Source of the DNA: Pseudomonas chlororaphis subsp. aurantiaca
Lineage (GTDB): Bacteria > Pseudomonadota > Gammaproteobacteria > Pseudomonadales > Pseudomonadaceae
Reading direction: 5' to 3'
Assembly: GCF_013466605.1 (NCBI RefSeq)
Contig: NZ_CP059162.1
Location: forward strand, 4,588,001 to 4,652,000
DNA: 64,000 bases
A model generated the notes under the pieces. The model was not told the DNA's origin. It saw only the letters and a list, made by a program, of their open reading frames with translations, and did not search any database. The translations under genes were made by a program, and so were the position numbers. This document shows, one piece after another, positions 57,801 through 63,113 of this stretch; positions within the stretch are counted from its first letter, which is position 1, and each line of letters opens with the position of its first letter.

Positions 57801-59824
57801 CTGTTGCCGGCGCCCTTGGGCTTGCCGGTGGAACCGGAGGTGTAGATCACGTAGGCCAGGTTCAGCGGCCCGCCGGCCAGGGCCAGCGGGGCTTCGCTGT
57901 AGCCGTCCAGCCAGTCCTGGTCCTGATCGAGGATCATGACCTTGAGCGCCTCGGTCGGCAGCACCGGCAGCAACGCGCTTTGCGTGAGCAACAGGGCGAT
58001 GCCGCTGTCTTCGATCATGTAGGCCAGGCGGTCCAGCGGGTATTCCGGGTCCAGCGGCACATAGGCGCCACCGGCCTTGAGGATCGCCAGCAGGCCGACC
58101 ACCATTTCGATCGAGCGCTCGACACAGATGCCCACCAGCACGTCCGGGCCCACACCCTGCTCGCGCAGCAGGTGCGCCAGCTGGTTGGCGCGGGCGTCGA
58201 GCTGGGCGTAGCTCAGTTCACGCTCGGCGAACACCAGGGCCGGCGCATGCGGCGTACGCCGCACCTGCTCTTCGATCAACTGGTGAAGGCAGCGCTCGAC
58301 CGGGTAGCGGGCCTCGGTCTGGTTCCACTCCAGCAGCAGTTGCTGCCGTTCGGCGGCGGCCAGCATCGGCAGCTCGCCGACCCGCTGCGCGGTATCGGCG
58401 ACCATCGCCTGCAACAGGCGGGTCCAGTGTTGCGCCATGCGCTCGATGGTGGCGGCGTCGAACAGGTCGTTGGCGTAGGTCAGCGCGGCCTGCAGCTTGC
58501 CGGCCTTCTCGAAGGTGTCCAGGGTGAGGTCGAACTGGGTGGTGCGGCTTTGCCACTCCACCAGGCCCAGCTCCAGGCCCGAGGCGGTGCTGACCGCGCT
58601 GATGTCGGCGACCTGCGGCTGATGGTTGTACATCACCTGGAACAGCGGGGTATGGCTCAGGCTGCGCTCCAGCTTGAGCGCCTCCACCAGTTGCTCGAAC
58701 GGCAGGTCCTGATGGGCCTGGGCGCCGAGGGCCGCTTCCTTGACCTGTTGCAGCAACTGGCTGACCGGCGTCTGCCCGTTCAGCCGGGTACGCAGCACCT
58801 GGGTGTTGACGAAGAACCCGATCAGCCCTTCGACTTCCGCGCGGTTGCGGTTGGCGATCGGCACGCCGACGCGGATGTCGTCCTGCCCGGTGTAGCGATG
58901 CAGCAGCACGTTGAAGGCCCCGAGCAACAGCATGAACAGCGTCACGTTGTGCTGCCTGGCGGTGGCGCGCAACTGCGCGGCCAGGGCCGGCTCGATGGCG
59001 AAGTCATAGCGGGTGCCGCGATAGCTGGGCATCGCCGGGCGCGGATGGTCGGTGGGCAACTCCAGCACCGGGTGCTCGTCGCCCAGTTGTGCCTGCCAAT
59101 ACTCCAGTTGCCGCGCCTGCTCGCCGGCTTCCAGCCAGCGGCGCTGCCACAGGGCGTAGTCGCTGTACTGGATCGGCAAGGCCGGCAGTTGCGGCGCTTG
59201 CTGCCGCTCATGGGCGTCGTAGAAACGGATGAATTCGTCGATCAGCACATTCATCGACCAGCCGTCGGAAACGATGTGGTGCAAGGTCAACAGCAGCACA
59301 TGTTCCTCGTCCGCCAGCTTCAGCAGCTTGACCCGCAGCAGCGGCCCGCTGCCCAGGTCGAACGGTTGCAGCGACTGGCGCTGCGCCTGGTCCGCGACCG
59401 CCTGCTCGCGCGCGTCGGGCGCCAGGGCGCTCAGGTCCACCGACTCCACGGGCACCGCGGTCTCGACCGCCACTTGCTCCAGGCGCTCGTCGGCATGGCG
59501 CTTGAACACCGTGCGCAGAGTCTCGTGGCGCGCCACCAGGCTGGCGAACGCCTGCTCCAGGGCCGGCAGGTTCAGGGCGCCACGCAGGCGCACCGCGCCC
59601 GGCAGGTTATAGGCGCCGCTGTGTGGGTCCATCTGCCAGAGGAACCACATCCGTCGCTGGGCATAGGACAGCGCCTGGCGATCCTCGGCGGCGATCCCGG
59701 CGGGAATCGGAAACAACGAAAAGTCGATGTTTTCCGCCCGCAGACCATCGAGGAACAACCGCCGCTTTTCCAGCGGCAGCTCGATAAATCGACTGGCGAG
59801 TTTCAGGGACTTTTCAGCATTCAT
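45638..59824 (-). CDS. pvdI: Pyoverdine peptide synthetase, modules 1-4 (PvdI-like)
   Basis: This 4728-residue NRPS has the order C-A-T-E, C-A-T, C-A-T, C-A-T with no thioesterase. The specificity codes are DVWHVSLID (Ser), DGEDHGTVV (Lys), DILQLGLIW (Gly) and DGEVCGGVT (fOHOrn). The epimerase in module 1 (HHLVVDGVSWR near residue 1228) predicts D-Ser. The first C domain (MNAEKSLKLASRF start, HHIVSDGWS) should accept the acyl-Glu-Tyr-Dab chain from PvdL, which is encoded elsewhere. The C-terminus (SAADFDDLRDFLSELEAI) looks like a docking tail for the next synthetase. A TAATT-type PvdS box lies 56 bases upstream. The symbol follows the P. aeruginosa four-module PvdI. Confidence 0.94.
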   Translation of the reverse strand: MNAEKSLKLASRFIELPLEKRRLFLDGLRAENIDFSLFPIPAGIAAEDRQALSYAQRRMWFLWQMDPHSGAYNLPGAVRLRGALNLPALEQAFASLVARHETLRTVFKRHADERLEQVAVETAVPVESVDLSALAPDAREQAVADQAQRQSLQPFDLGSGPLLRVKLLKLADEEHVLLLTLHHIVSDGWSMNVLIDEFIRFYDAHERQQAPQLPALPIQYSDYALWQRRWLEAGEQARQLEYWQAQLGDEHPVLELPTDHPRPAMPSYRGTRYDFAIEPALAAQLRATARQHNVTLFMLLLGAFNVLLHRYTGQDDIRVGVPIANRNRAEVEGLIGFFVNTQVLRTRLNGQTPVSQLLQQVKEAALGAQAHQDLPFEQLVEALKLERSLSHTPLFQVMYNHQPQVADISAVSTASGLELGLVEWQSRTTQFDLTLDTFEKAGKLQAALTYANDLFDAATIERMAQHWTRLLQAMVADTAQRVGELPMLAAAERQQLLLEWNQTEARYPVERCLHQLIEEQVRRTPHAPALVFAERELSYAQLDARANQLAHLLREQGVGPDVLVGICVERSIEMVVGLLAILKAGGAYVPLDPEYPLDRLAYMIEDSGIALLLTQSALLPVLPTEALKVMILDQDQDWLDGYSEAPLALAGGPLNLAYVIYTSGSTGKPKGAGNSHAALVNRLCWMQDAYGLNGSDAVLQKTPFSFDVSVWEFFWPLLTGARLVVAAPGAHREPALLIETIVKHGISTLHFVPSMLQAFIHEPGVRACASLKRIVCSGEALPLDAQQQVFAKLPDAALYNLYGPTEAAIDVTHWTCVDEGALGVPIGRPIANLRTYVLDAELSPVPAGVAGELYLGGAGLARSYHRRPGLTAERFVTSPFEAGTRLYRTGDRVRQRADGVIEYLGRLDHQVKLRGLRIELGEIETRLMQHPLVREAAVLVQGGKQLVGYLVLEDAEPAATWQQELKAWLLGSLPEYMVPVYLMPLAKLPVTTNGKLDRKALPLPEATAQHAFIAPEDATQKALAAIWCDVLGLEQVGLEDNFFELGGDSIISIQVVSRARQAGIRLSPRDLFQYQTVRSLALAAVFESPSVIDQGPVSGEAILTPAQEYFFEQAIAQPGHWNQSLLLTPRQKLQARWLEGALTAVLNHHDALRLRFVQGADGWQQSHAAPLGESGLWQCQAENTEALAVLCDEAQRSLNLQQGPLLRAALVDLADGSQRLLLVIHHLVVDGVSWRIVLEDLQRAYGQLAAGSAVALPAKTSAYQAWAEQLQSHARQLEAQLPYWQAQQQAGLDLPCDNPQGGLHNRLERKIESRLDSELTRQLLQSAPAAYRTQVNDLLLTALARVLCRWSGQDAALIQLEGHGREELSADLDLSRTVGWFTSLFPVRLQPQDELASAIKAIKEQLRAVPGKGLGYGLLRYLGEPGSRELLRALPAPRITFNYLGQFDRQFDDTALLVPAVESSGRAQDPDAPLANWLTLEGQVYGGELALQWGFSREMFEDATVQRLADAYVLELKALIAHCCAVPAGQATPSDFPLATIGQAQLDVLAPDSSAIEDLYPLSPMQQGMLFHTLYEPQAEAYINQLRLDIRGLDLQAFARAWQAALNRHAILRSSFHWLGLEVAHQVVHRQVELQWQVIEEAAADLEALASAERKRGFELSGAPLLRLQLVRRGDDAWHLIYTSHHILMDGWSNAQLLAEVIQDYAGQAPGQPLGQPLSQYSDYLGWLQQQSSAAGERFWKAALAPLQTPTLLAEALRPPVDGSGSAEYRVALDAAATQRLADFARQHKVTLNTLVQAAWGLLLQRYTGQDCVVFGATVAGRSAALPGIEQQLGLFINTLPLVCAAAPDQPLNQWLAALQNLNLSMREYEHIPLYDIQGWAGQQGTALFDSLLVFENFPVAEALKGGAPAGLAFGELHNHERTHYPLTLGIELGAGLSLEFSYDLARFSAAQVAQLSADLQHLLAQMVALPQAPLGELRLLDGAGQAAVLAVSQPQVLHLHSEQLVHQRFAAQAAATPDALALQAGDQRLSYGQLNALVNRLAHRLLEQGVAPGQRVGLAMGRGPQLIVSLLAVLKSGAAYVPLDSKYPAERLAYMIEDSRLDLLLCAAGLLEDLVLPASLPRLGLGALCLDDLHTELAAYADSDPQNRAAASDLAYVIYTSGSTGLPKGVAIDHGALREFCQTAAEYSRLTAEDRVLQFATVSFDGFVEQCYPPLCVGAALVMRGDEPWDVGQLADEMVRHGVTLADLPAAYWYLLARECAIDAKRSLGRLRQVHVGGEAMSVEGLRLWHEAGLGHVRLLNTYGPTEATVVSSVHECRLEDASDAFGVPIGQAIGGRALYVLDSAGQLLPAGGVGELCIGASFGLAQRYFDRPGLTAERFLPDPFAAEPGARLYRSGDLARYNGADLEYVGRIDHQVKIRGFRIEMGEIEACLQALEQVREAAVIAQDSPAGAQLVAYVVASDPALATLPSQDAYRAQLLQALARSLPDYMLPSHLLLLDRLPLNHNGKLDRKALPKPDPAQGGEAYQAPQTSLQRQLAAIWEDVLQSAPVGLGEHFFERGGHSLMATQVISRVRHELHLEVPLRTLFEQPTLGAFAAACAEVQGAGTPPMQVLERGQPLALSYAQERQWFLWQLEPDSAAYHVPSALRLKGRLDLDALQRCFDSLLARHESLRTRLLQDGERTVQVIDAEGAIAIRLTDADEARLESLVDEEIARPFDLEQGPLLRVSLLRLGAEEHVLVLVQHHIVSDGWSMQIMIDELVQLYAAYREGQDLQLPALPIQYADYAQWQRNWMEAGEKARQLDYWQALLGGEQPVLELPLDRPRPAVQSHRGARLDLALEPELVQQLKALAQREGVTMFMLLLAAFQTLLYRYSGQADIRIGVPIANRNRVETEHLLGFFVNTQVLKADIDAQMTFVGLLQQVRQRALQAQSHQDLPFEQLVEALQPERSLSHNPLFQVMFNHQSDARNARQLPGLLMEGLQWNSHTAQFDLNLDTQETAEGLWASLTYATDLFEAATVERLMQHWQNLLRAVATQASARLDDLPLLSEAQWQQIVHQWNATATAYPQDRGVHQLFEAQVLAQPQAIALHCNGESLSYAELNRRANRLAHRLMDAGVGPDVRVAVALERSVEMVVGLLATLKAGGAYVPLDPQYPAERLAFMLEDSRAQVLLTQERLRERLQLPSGPRVLLVDGPVAEAGCSDENPNLVLSPEHLAYVIYTSGSTGRPKGVMIRHQALSSFTSGMAAILEIGRDERMLSLTTFSFDIFALELYVPLSVGATVVLGDKELSLDPQAILDLLQAQAASVVQATPSTWRMLLDSERRSLLRGIKCLCGGEALANDLAQRMLDLQGTVWNLYGPTETTIWSAAYRLCDAQPFVGRPIANTSLFILSADLAPCPVGAAGELLIGGVGLARGYHGRAALTAERFVPDPFAGSGERLYRTGDLARYRADGVVEYIGRVDHQVKVRGFRIELGEIESCLRDQAEVREAAVLAENDRLVAYLVTHDATTEADQAVLRERFKAALRESLPDYMVPAYLLFLERMPLTPNGKLDRKALPKPDASLLQKRHVPAVSEKEQQVAAIWADVLGARQVGLEDHFFELGGHSLLATRVVSRVRQALGIEVALKTLFEQPLLGDFVNALGNVASEVPAIHKVSRDLPLPLSYAQERQWFLWQLEPQSAAYHIPSALRLKGRLGQAALQRSFDTLVARHESLRTRLQQDGQRTVQVIRAEATLNIALATTDEASLKARVVEEITRPFDLQLGPLLRVKLLRLAEDEHVLVLVQHHIVSDGWSMQIMVDELVQLYGAYSQGQDLHLPALPIQYADYAIWQRQWMEAGEKERQLDYWMGQLGGEQPVLELPFDHPRPAIQSHRGARLDLRLDAQLLADLQTLAQGEGVTLFMLLLASFQALLHRYSGQEDIRVGVPIANRNRVETERLIGFFVNTQVLKADIDGQMTVAQLLQQVKQRALEAQAHQDLPFEQLVEALQPERSLSLSPLFQVMFNHRVTSADSQLQSMAQLDIEVVTWDEGVAQFDLALDIEEAPAELRASLSYATDLFEAATIERMARHWQNLLQGMVADRQQSVAQVVLLDDSEQQQILALWDRTDSGFSAKRLVHELVADRARENPEAVAVIFGDQQLSYGELERSANRLARALMARGVGPEVRVAIAMPRSAEIMVAFLAVLKAGGVYVPLDVEYPRDRLLYMMQDSRAKLLLTHTAVSQQLPIPDGLDSLAVDRIQDWAGEDDSAPNVALDGDNLAYVIYTSGSTGMPKGVAVSHGPLVAHIIATGERYEMTPADCELHFMSFAFDGSHEGWMHPLINGARVLIRDDSLWLPEHTYAQMHRHGVTVGVFPPVYLQQLAEHAERDGNPPAVRVYCFGGDAVAQSSYDLAWRALRPTYLFNGYGPTETVVTPLLWKARKGDPCGAAYAPIGELLGNRSGYVLDAQLNLQPIGVAGELYLGGEGVARGYLERPALTAERFVPDPFGAPGSRVYRSGDLTRGRPDGVVDYLGRVDHQVKIRGFRIELGEIEARLREQDSVREAVVVAQAGPSGKQLVGYIVTLDPTVAADVAAQATCREALRRALKARLPDYMVPAHLMFLESMPLTPNGKLDRKGLPLPDASLLQQEYVAPQSELEQQIAAIWAEVLGLPRVGLNDHFFELGGHSLLATQITSRVHAELGLEVPLAALFHTESLQAYAQAAGDCRSGSAADFDDLRDFLSELEAI
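45914..47527 (-). repeat. Near-identical duplicate of module-6 A domain (copy in module 4)
   Basis: This is the partner of 39353-40966 (offset 6561). The same offset resumes in the upstream condensation-domain segment around 47831-48135, with a divergent stretch between. Confidence 0.85.
48871..51995 (-). other. Module 3 (C-A-T), predicted Gly
   Basis: The A-domain code DILQLGLIW (from FDIFALEL, VVQATPSTW, CLCGGEAL, WNLYGPTETTIW) is the well-known Gly code. The carrier is HFFELGGHSLL. Confidence 0.88.
51996..55230 (-). other. Module 2 (C-A-T), predicted Lys
   Basis: The condensation domain follows an epimerase and carries HHILMDGW. The A code is DGEDHGTVV (Lys). The carrier motif reads FFERGGHSLM, with Arg in place of the usual Leu. 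Confidence 0.8.
55231..59824 (-). other. Module 1 (C-A-T-E), predicted D-Ser
   Basis: The A-domain code DVWHVSLID (from FDVSVWEF, TLHFVPSM, RIVCSGEA, YNLYGPTEAAID) is a Ser code. The carrier is FFELGGDSII and the epimerase domain follows with HHLVVDGVSW and FNYLGQFD. Confidence 0.87.
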
Positions 59825-59879
59825 CTGGCTTCATCCGTACATGTTGGGTATCGAGCATTGGCTCGGCTATCCCTACGGA

Positions 59880-59903
59880 ACGGATGGGCAGGAGGAAAAA
59901 TTA
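59880..59903 (-). promoter_or_regulatory. PvdS-type IS box (TAATT variant) for the synthetase operon
   Basis: Minus strand TAATT, 16 bases, CGT, 56 bases before the first synthetase ATG. It carries the same one-base variation as the pvdM and pvdG boxes. Confidence 0.7.
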
Positions 59904-59940
59904 ACCTCTCGCGGCGGCGCGCCAGGGCGCGGCCCGCCGT

Positions 59941-59964
59941 TAAATTCCACGGATGGCGACTCGT
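59941..59964 (+). promoter_or_regulatory. PvdS-type IS box for the siderophore-interacting protein gene
   Basis: Plus strand TAAAT, 16 bases, CGT; exact match, ending 38 bases before ATG 60003. It is divergent from the synthetase box. Confidence 0.85.
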
Positions 59965-60002
59965 CAAAAGAGGACCATCACTTTCCACACAAGGTCGCGA
60001 TC

Positions 60003-60986
60003 ATGTCCTCTGCAACCTCACTGGCCAACTTCCTGTCAAACAGCTCGCTGGCAAACGGCTTGCGCAAACTGGTTGGCGCAGGCAACCAGCAGCCGCGCGC
60101 CTACCGCCTGATCAATGTCCAACTCAAGCAACGGATCAGCCTCAGCCCCTGCATGGCGCGCTTCGTGTTTACCGGCGAGGACGTCGCCCACACCCGCACC
60201 TTGGCGCCGGACCAGCGCATCAAGCTGCTGTTCCCCGCTGCCGACGGCCTGCCGCCCGAGCTGCCGTGCATCGGCGACTGGCACGCAGCCCGGCGCAAGC
60301 TGCCGGCGGCGCAGCAGCCACCGATGCGCACCTACACCATCCGCGCCCTGCGCGCCGAGCCCGCGGAGCTGGACGTGGATTTCGTGCTGCACGGGGTCAC
60401 CGGCCCGGCGTCGCGCTGGGCGACTCACGCCAGGGTCGGCGACCGCCTGCAAATGGCCGTGCCCGACAAAGCCTTCAGCGGCGACCCCGGCGGCTACGAA
60501 TGGCAACCGCCGGCGGGAATCCGCAAGGTCCTGCTGATCGGCGACGAAACCGCGCTGCCGGCCATCGCCGGGATTCTCGAAGACCTGATGGCGTACCCGA
60601 CGCCACCCGATGTCCAGGCGTTCATCGAGGTGCCCCACGAAAGCGATTGCCTGGCGCTGCGCCACAACCACCAGACCCGCCTGAGCTGGCTGCCCCGCGA
60701 CGTGCTGGGCGCCAGCCATGGCGAGGCGCTGATGCATGCCGCCCGGGAACTGGCCGAGCTGCCCGCGCCGGGCAAGCACCCGCGCCCCCTGAAACCCCAG
60801 GAGAACGCCGACGACCTGCGCCCCTGGGATTCGGCGAAACCTGCGGACAACAACTTTTATGCCTGGATCGCCGGCGAGTCGGGCACGGTCATGAAGATCC
60901 GCCGGCACCTGATCAACGAGCGCGGCCTGGAACGCCGCAACCTGGCACTGATGGGCTACTGGCGCCTGGGCCGCTCGCTGGAATAA
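60003..60986 (+). CDS. Siderophore-interacting protein (SIP), FAD-dependent ferric-siderophore reductase family
   Basis: This 327-residue protein of the ViuB/SIP family is a cytoplasmic FAD-dependent NAD(P)H:ferric-siderophore reductase. The FAD-binding motif RTYTIR lies at residues 109-114, a phosphate-binding GPASRWA segment follows, and the nucleotide-binding GDETALPAIAGILE starts near residue 180. The C-terminal NFYAWIAGESGTVMKIRRHL is typical of the family. There is no signal peptide. ATG 60003 is preferred over the far-upstream opening because AAGG lies 8 bases before it and it follows an exact PvdS box. A role in releasing iron from ferripyoverdine or another siderophore is inferred; classical pyoverdine iron release in P. 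aeruginosa is periplasmic. Confidence 0.88.
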   Translation: MSSATSLANFLSNSSLANGLRKLVGAGNQQPRAYRLINVQLKQRISLSPCMARFVFTGEDVAHTRTLAPDQRIKLLFPAADGLPPELPCIGDWHAARRKLPAAQQPPMRTYTIRALRAEPAELDVDFVLHGVTGPASRWATHARVGDRLQMAVPDKAFSGDPGGYEWQPPAGIRKVLLIGDETALPAIAGILEDLMAYPTPPDVQAFIEVPHESDCLALRHNHQTRLSWLPRDVLGASHGEALMHAARELAELPAPGKHPRPLKPQENADDLRPWDSAKPADNNFYAWIAGESGTVMKIRRHLINERGLERRNLALMGYWRLGRSLE

Positions 60987-61007
60987 AGGCAGCCCCCTCT
61001 TGCTCCC

Positions 61008-61040
61008 CGCAAAAAAAGACCCAACGCCAGGCGCTGGGTC
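61008..61040 (-). terminator. Rho-independent terminator after pvdG
   Basis: The stem gacccaacgcc / ggcgctgggtc is preceded on the plus strand by seven A, giving a T-run after the hairpin on the minus strand. It lies 24 bases past the pvdG stop and close to the convergent SIP gene end. Confidence 0.85.
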
Positions 61041-61063
61041 TGCACAGTCGCAGCAACACCCCT

Positions 61064-61804
61064 TCAACCCGTCAGCGCCACCCGCCGGGCATGCCGACGC
61101 CGATGGGGCTCAAGGTGATCCTTGATCATGCGCAGCACCTTGGGCTCGTGCTCATGAATGAAGAAGTGCCCACCGGATAGCATGTCCACGGAGAAGCTGC
61201 CGCTGGTTTCCCGGCGCCAGGCCATCAGTTGCTCGGTGCTGGCCCGGTCGTCCTTGCCGCCCAGCACATGCACCGGGCACTTGAGCGGGGTCCGCTGCTG
61301 CGGACGGAAACTGCCGCACAGCAGGAAGTCGGCGCGCAGCACCGGCAGGGTCAGGCTCATCAGCTCCTGGTTGGCCAGTACCTCTTCAGGGGTGCCGTTG
61401 AAGGTGCGCAGCTGTTCGATCAACTGGGCATCGGTTTTCGGCTCGGCCAGGTCGCGGTCGTATTCACCGCGCTCGCTCGGCGCCGCGGTGCCCGAGGCGA
61501 ACAGCGCCACCGGCTCCGGGCCTCCCAGCTGGCGCAGGGCATGGGCCATCTCGCACGCCAGCAACGCCCCCAGGCTGTGGCCGAACAAGGCATAAGGCGC
61601 CTGCAATGCCGGCAAATGCTCCCTGGCCAGCTGCTGCGCCAACCCCGCCAGATCGGTTTGCAAGGCTTCGCCAAAACGCGCGCCCCGCCCCGGCAGTTCC
61701 ACCGGCTGCAACTTCAGCCAGTCGGGCAGTTTGCGCCGCCAGCGGCTATAGACCATGGCGCTGGCGCCGGAATACGGCAGGCACAGCAGCGTCAACTGGG
61801 TCAC
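61064..61804 (-). CDS. pvdG: PvdG, type II thioesterase of pyoverdine synthesis
   Basis: This 246-residue external thioesterase clears misprimed carrier domains of the synthetases. The start of the family reads LTLLCLPYSGASAMVYSRWR, the nucleophile Ser77 is in FGHSLGALLACEMAH, and the C-terminal catalytic His is in SGGHFFIHEHEP. GTG 61804 is chosen because AAGGGG lies directly upstream and the protein then aligns with P. aeruginosa PvdG; the frame is also open to an ATG at 61849. A TAATT-type PvdS box lies 37 bases upstream. Confidence 0.93.
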   Translation of the reverse strand: MTQLTLLCLPYSGASAMVYSRWRRKLPDWLKLQPVELPGRGARFGEALQTDLAGLAQQLAREHLPALQAPYALFGHSLGALLACEMAHALRQLGGPEPVALFASGTAAPSERGEYDRDLAEPKTDAQLIEQLRTFNGTPEEVLANQELMSLTLPVLRADFLLCGSFRPQQRTPLKCPVHVLGGKDDRASTEQLMAWRRETSGSFSVDMLSGGHFFIHEHEPKVLRMIKDHLEPHRRRHARRVALTG

Positions 61805-61840
61805 TGTGTTCCCCTTGAAAAAAATGATGGTAAAGACTGA

Positions 61841-61864
61841 ACGTGCCACCTGGCCGGCAAATTA
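61841..61864 (-). promoter_or_regulatory. PvdS-type IS box (TAATT variant) for pvdG
   Basis: Minus strand TAATT, 16 bases, CGT, 37 bases before the GTG start of pvdG. Its distance supports GTG 61804, since the alternative ATG 61849 would fall inside the box. Confidence 0.7.
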
Positions 61865-61913
61865 GTGCGCAAACTGCTTAGTACGGGTCATTTGATACAG
61901 GCCCTGGAGCCTA

Positions 61914-61937
61914 TAAATTTCCCGCCACAGCCTTCGT
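61914..61937 (+). promoter_or_regulatory. PvdS-type IS box for the SCP2-JmjC gene
   Basis: Plus strand TAAAT, 16 bases, CGT; exact match, ending 39 bases before GTG 61977. It is divergent from the pvdG box. Confidence 0.85.
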
Positions 61938-61976
61938 TCCCTGTTGCAGATCAAACCGCAAACAAGAGAGATCGCC

Positions 61977-63110
61977 GTGGACTTGCAGACCATTCTGTCA
62001 AAGCTGTTCGCCAATGCCGGTGCCGTGGGAATCGAAGGCACCTTTCAGTTCGTGTTCGGTCCACAGCTGGCATTCTGGTCAGAGGTCAAGGCACACAGCC
62101 GGACCGAAGCCGGCCGGCATCCGGCGCCTGATGTCACCATCGAGGTCGCCCAGGCCGACTTTCTCGGGATCATGGGCGGCAGCGCCAACGTCGAGGAACT
62201 GTTCGCCAGCGGGCGCCTGAAAATCGGCGGCAACATGGGCCTGGCGACGCTGCTGCCGCAGATCATCGACCATGCCCGACATGGCGGCGCAGTGGAAAAG
62301 AAAGTCGAGATGAACACCCGCTACCCCACCCCGCCGCGCTACAGCGAGCAAGTCTCGGCCGGCCTGCCGACCCAGCGCACGGTGGAGCGGCGCCCGCGCA
62401 GCGGGCTGTCGGTAGAGGAGTTCAAGACGCGCTACCTGCCCCAGGGCATTCCCGTGGTGATCAGCGATGCCCTGCAGGACTGGCCGCTGTTCAAGCTCAG
62501 CCGCGAAGAATCGCTGGTGCATTTCGCCGAGCTGCAAGGCATCACCCGCCACGGCGACTACGTGAAAAAGACCTTTTCCACCGAGCGCGACTTCCGCTCC
62601 ACCTCCATGGCCGGGTTCATCGCCGCGCTGGACAACCCCGCAGCAAAAAGCGCCGACGGCGAACCGCCCGCCTATATGGGCAACAACATCCTGCCGGCGC
62701 AGTTGCTGGAGCAGATCCAGTACCCGCCCTACTTCGACCGCTCGCTGTTCATCCCGCCGCGGATCTGGATCGGCCCCAAGGGCACCCTGACTCCGCTGCA
62801 CCGCGACGACACCGATAACCTGTTCGCCCAGGTCTGGGGGCAGAAGTCCTTCATCCTCGCCGCGCCCCACCACCGTGAGGCCCTGGGCACCTGGTCGACC
62901 GCCCCCGAGGGCGGGCTCGACGGCTGCGAGGTCAACCCGGACGCGCCGGACTACGAGCGTTTTCCGGCCTCGCGGGACGTGACCTTCCTGCGCCTCACCC
63001 TGGAAGCCGGCGACCTGCTGTTCCTGCCCGAGGGCTGGTTCCACCAGGTGGAGTCGGTGTCCACCTCGCTCTCGGTGAATTTCTGGGTCAACTCCGGGCG
63101 CGGCTGGTAA
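61977..63110 (+). CDS. SCP2-like plus JmjC/cupin_8 protein, probable Fe(II)/2-oxoglutarate oxygenase
   Basis: This 377-residue protein has two domains. Residues about 1-105 resemble an SCP2 sterol-carrier fold (GIEGTFQFVFG, ADFLGIMGGSANVEELFASG). Residues about 135-377 are a JmjC/cupin_8 domain like that of FIH and TYW5. The metal triad is visible as His275-Arg-Asp277 in TPLHRDDTDNLF and His356 in EGWFHQVES, so an iron/2-oxoglutarate hydroxylase is likely. The start GTG 61977 has AAGAGAG 7 bases upstream; a TTG at 61944 is the alternative. An exact PvdS box precedes it, so it belongs to the pyoverdine regulon. Its substrate is unknown. The predicted peptide contains no hydroxy-Asp or hydroxy-His to explain it. 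Confidence 0.82.
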   Translation: MDLQTILSKLFANAGAVGIEGTFQFVFGPQLAFWSEVKAHSRTEAGRHPAPDVTIEVAQADFLGIMGGSANVEELFASGRLKIGGNMGLATLLPQIIDHARHGGAVEKKVEMNTRYPTPPRYSEQVSAGLPTQRTVERRPRSGLSVEEFKTRYLPQGIPVVISDALQDWPLFKLSREESLVHFAELQGITRHGDYVKKTFSTERDFRSTSMAGFIAALDNPAAKSADGEPPAYMGNNILPAQLLEQIQYPPYFDRSLFIPPRIWIGPKGTLTPLHRDDTDNLFAQVWGQKSFILAAPHHREALGTWSTAPEGGLDGCEVNPDAPDYERFPASRDVTFLRLTLEAGDLLFLPEGWFHQVESVSTSLSVNFWVNSGRGW

Positions 63111-63113
63111 GGC

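Noticed and set aside
53420..61180. A very long open frame (about 2586 codons) on the plus strand opposite the first synthetase, continuing into the SIP gene and beyond
   Set aside because: It is antisense to clear NRPS domains, is rich in Gln, His, Arg and Gly as expected from the complement of GC-rich coding DNA, and shows no domain of its own.
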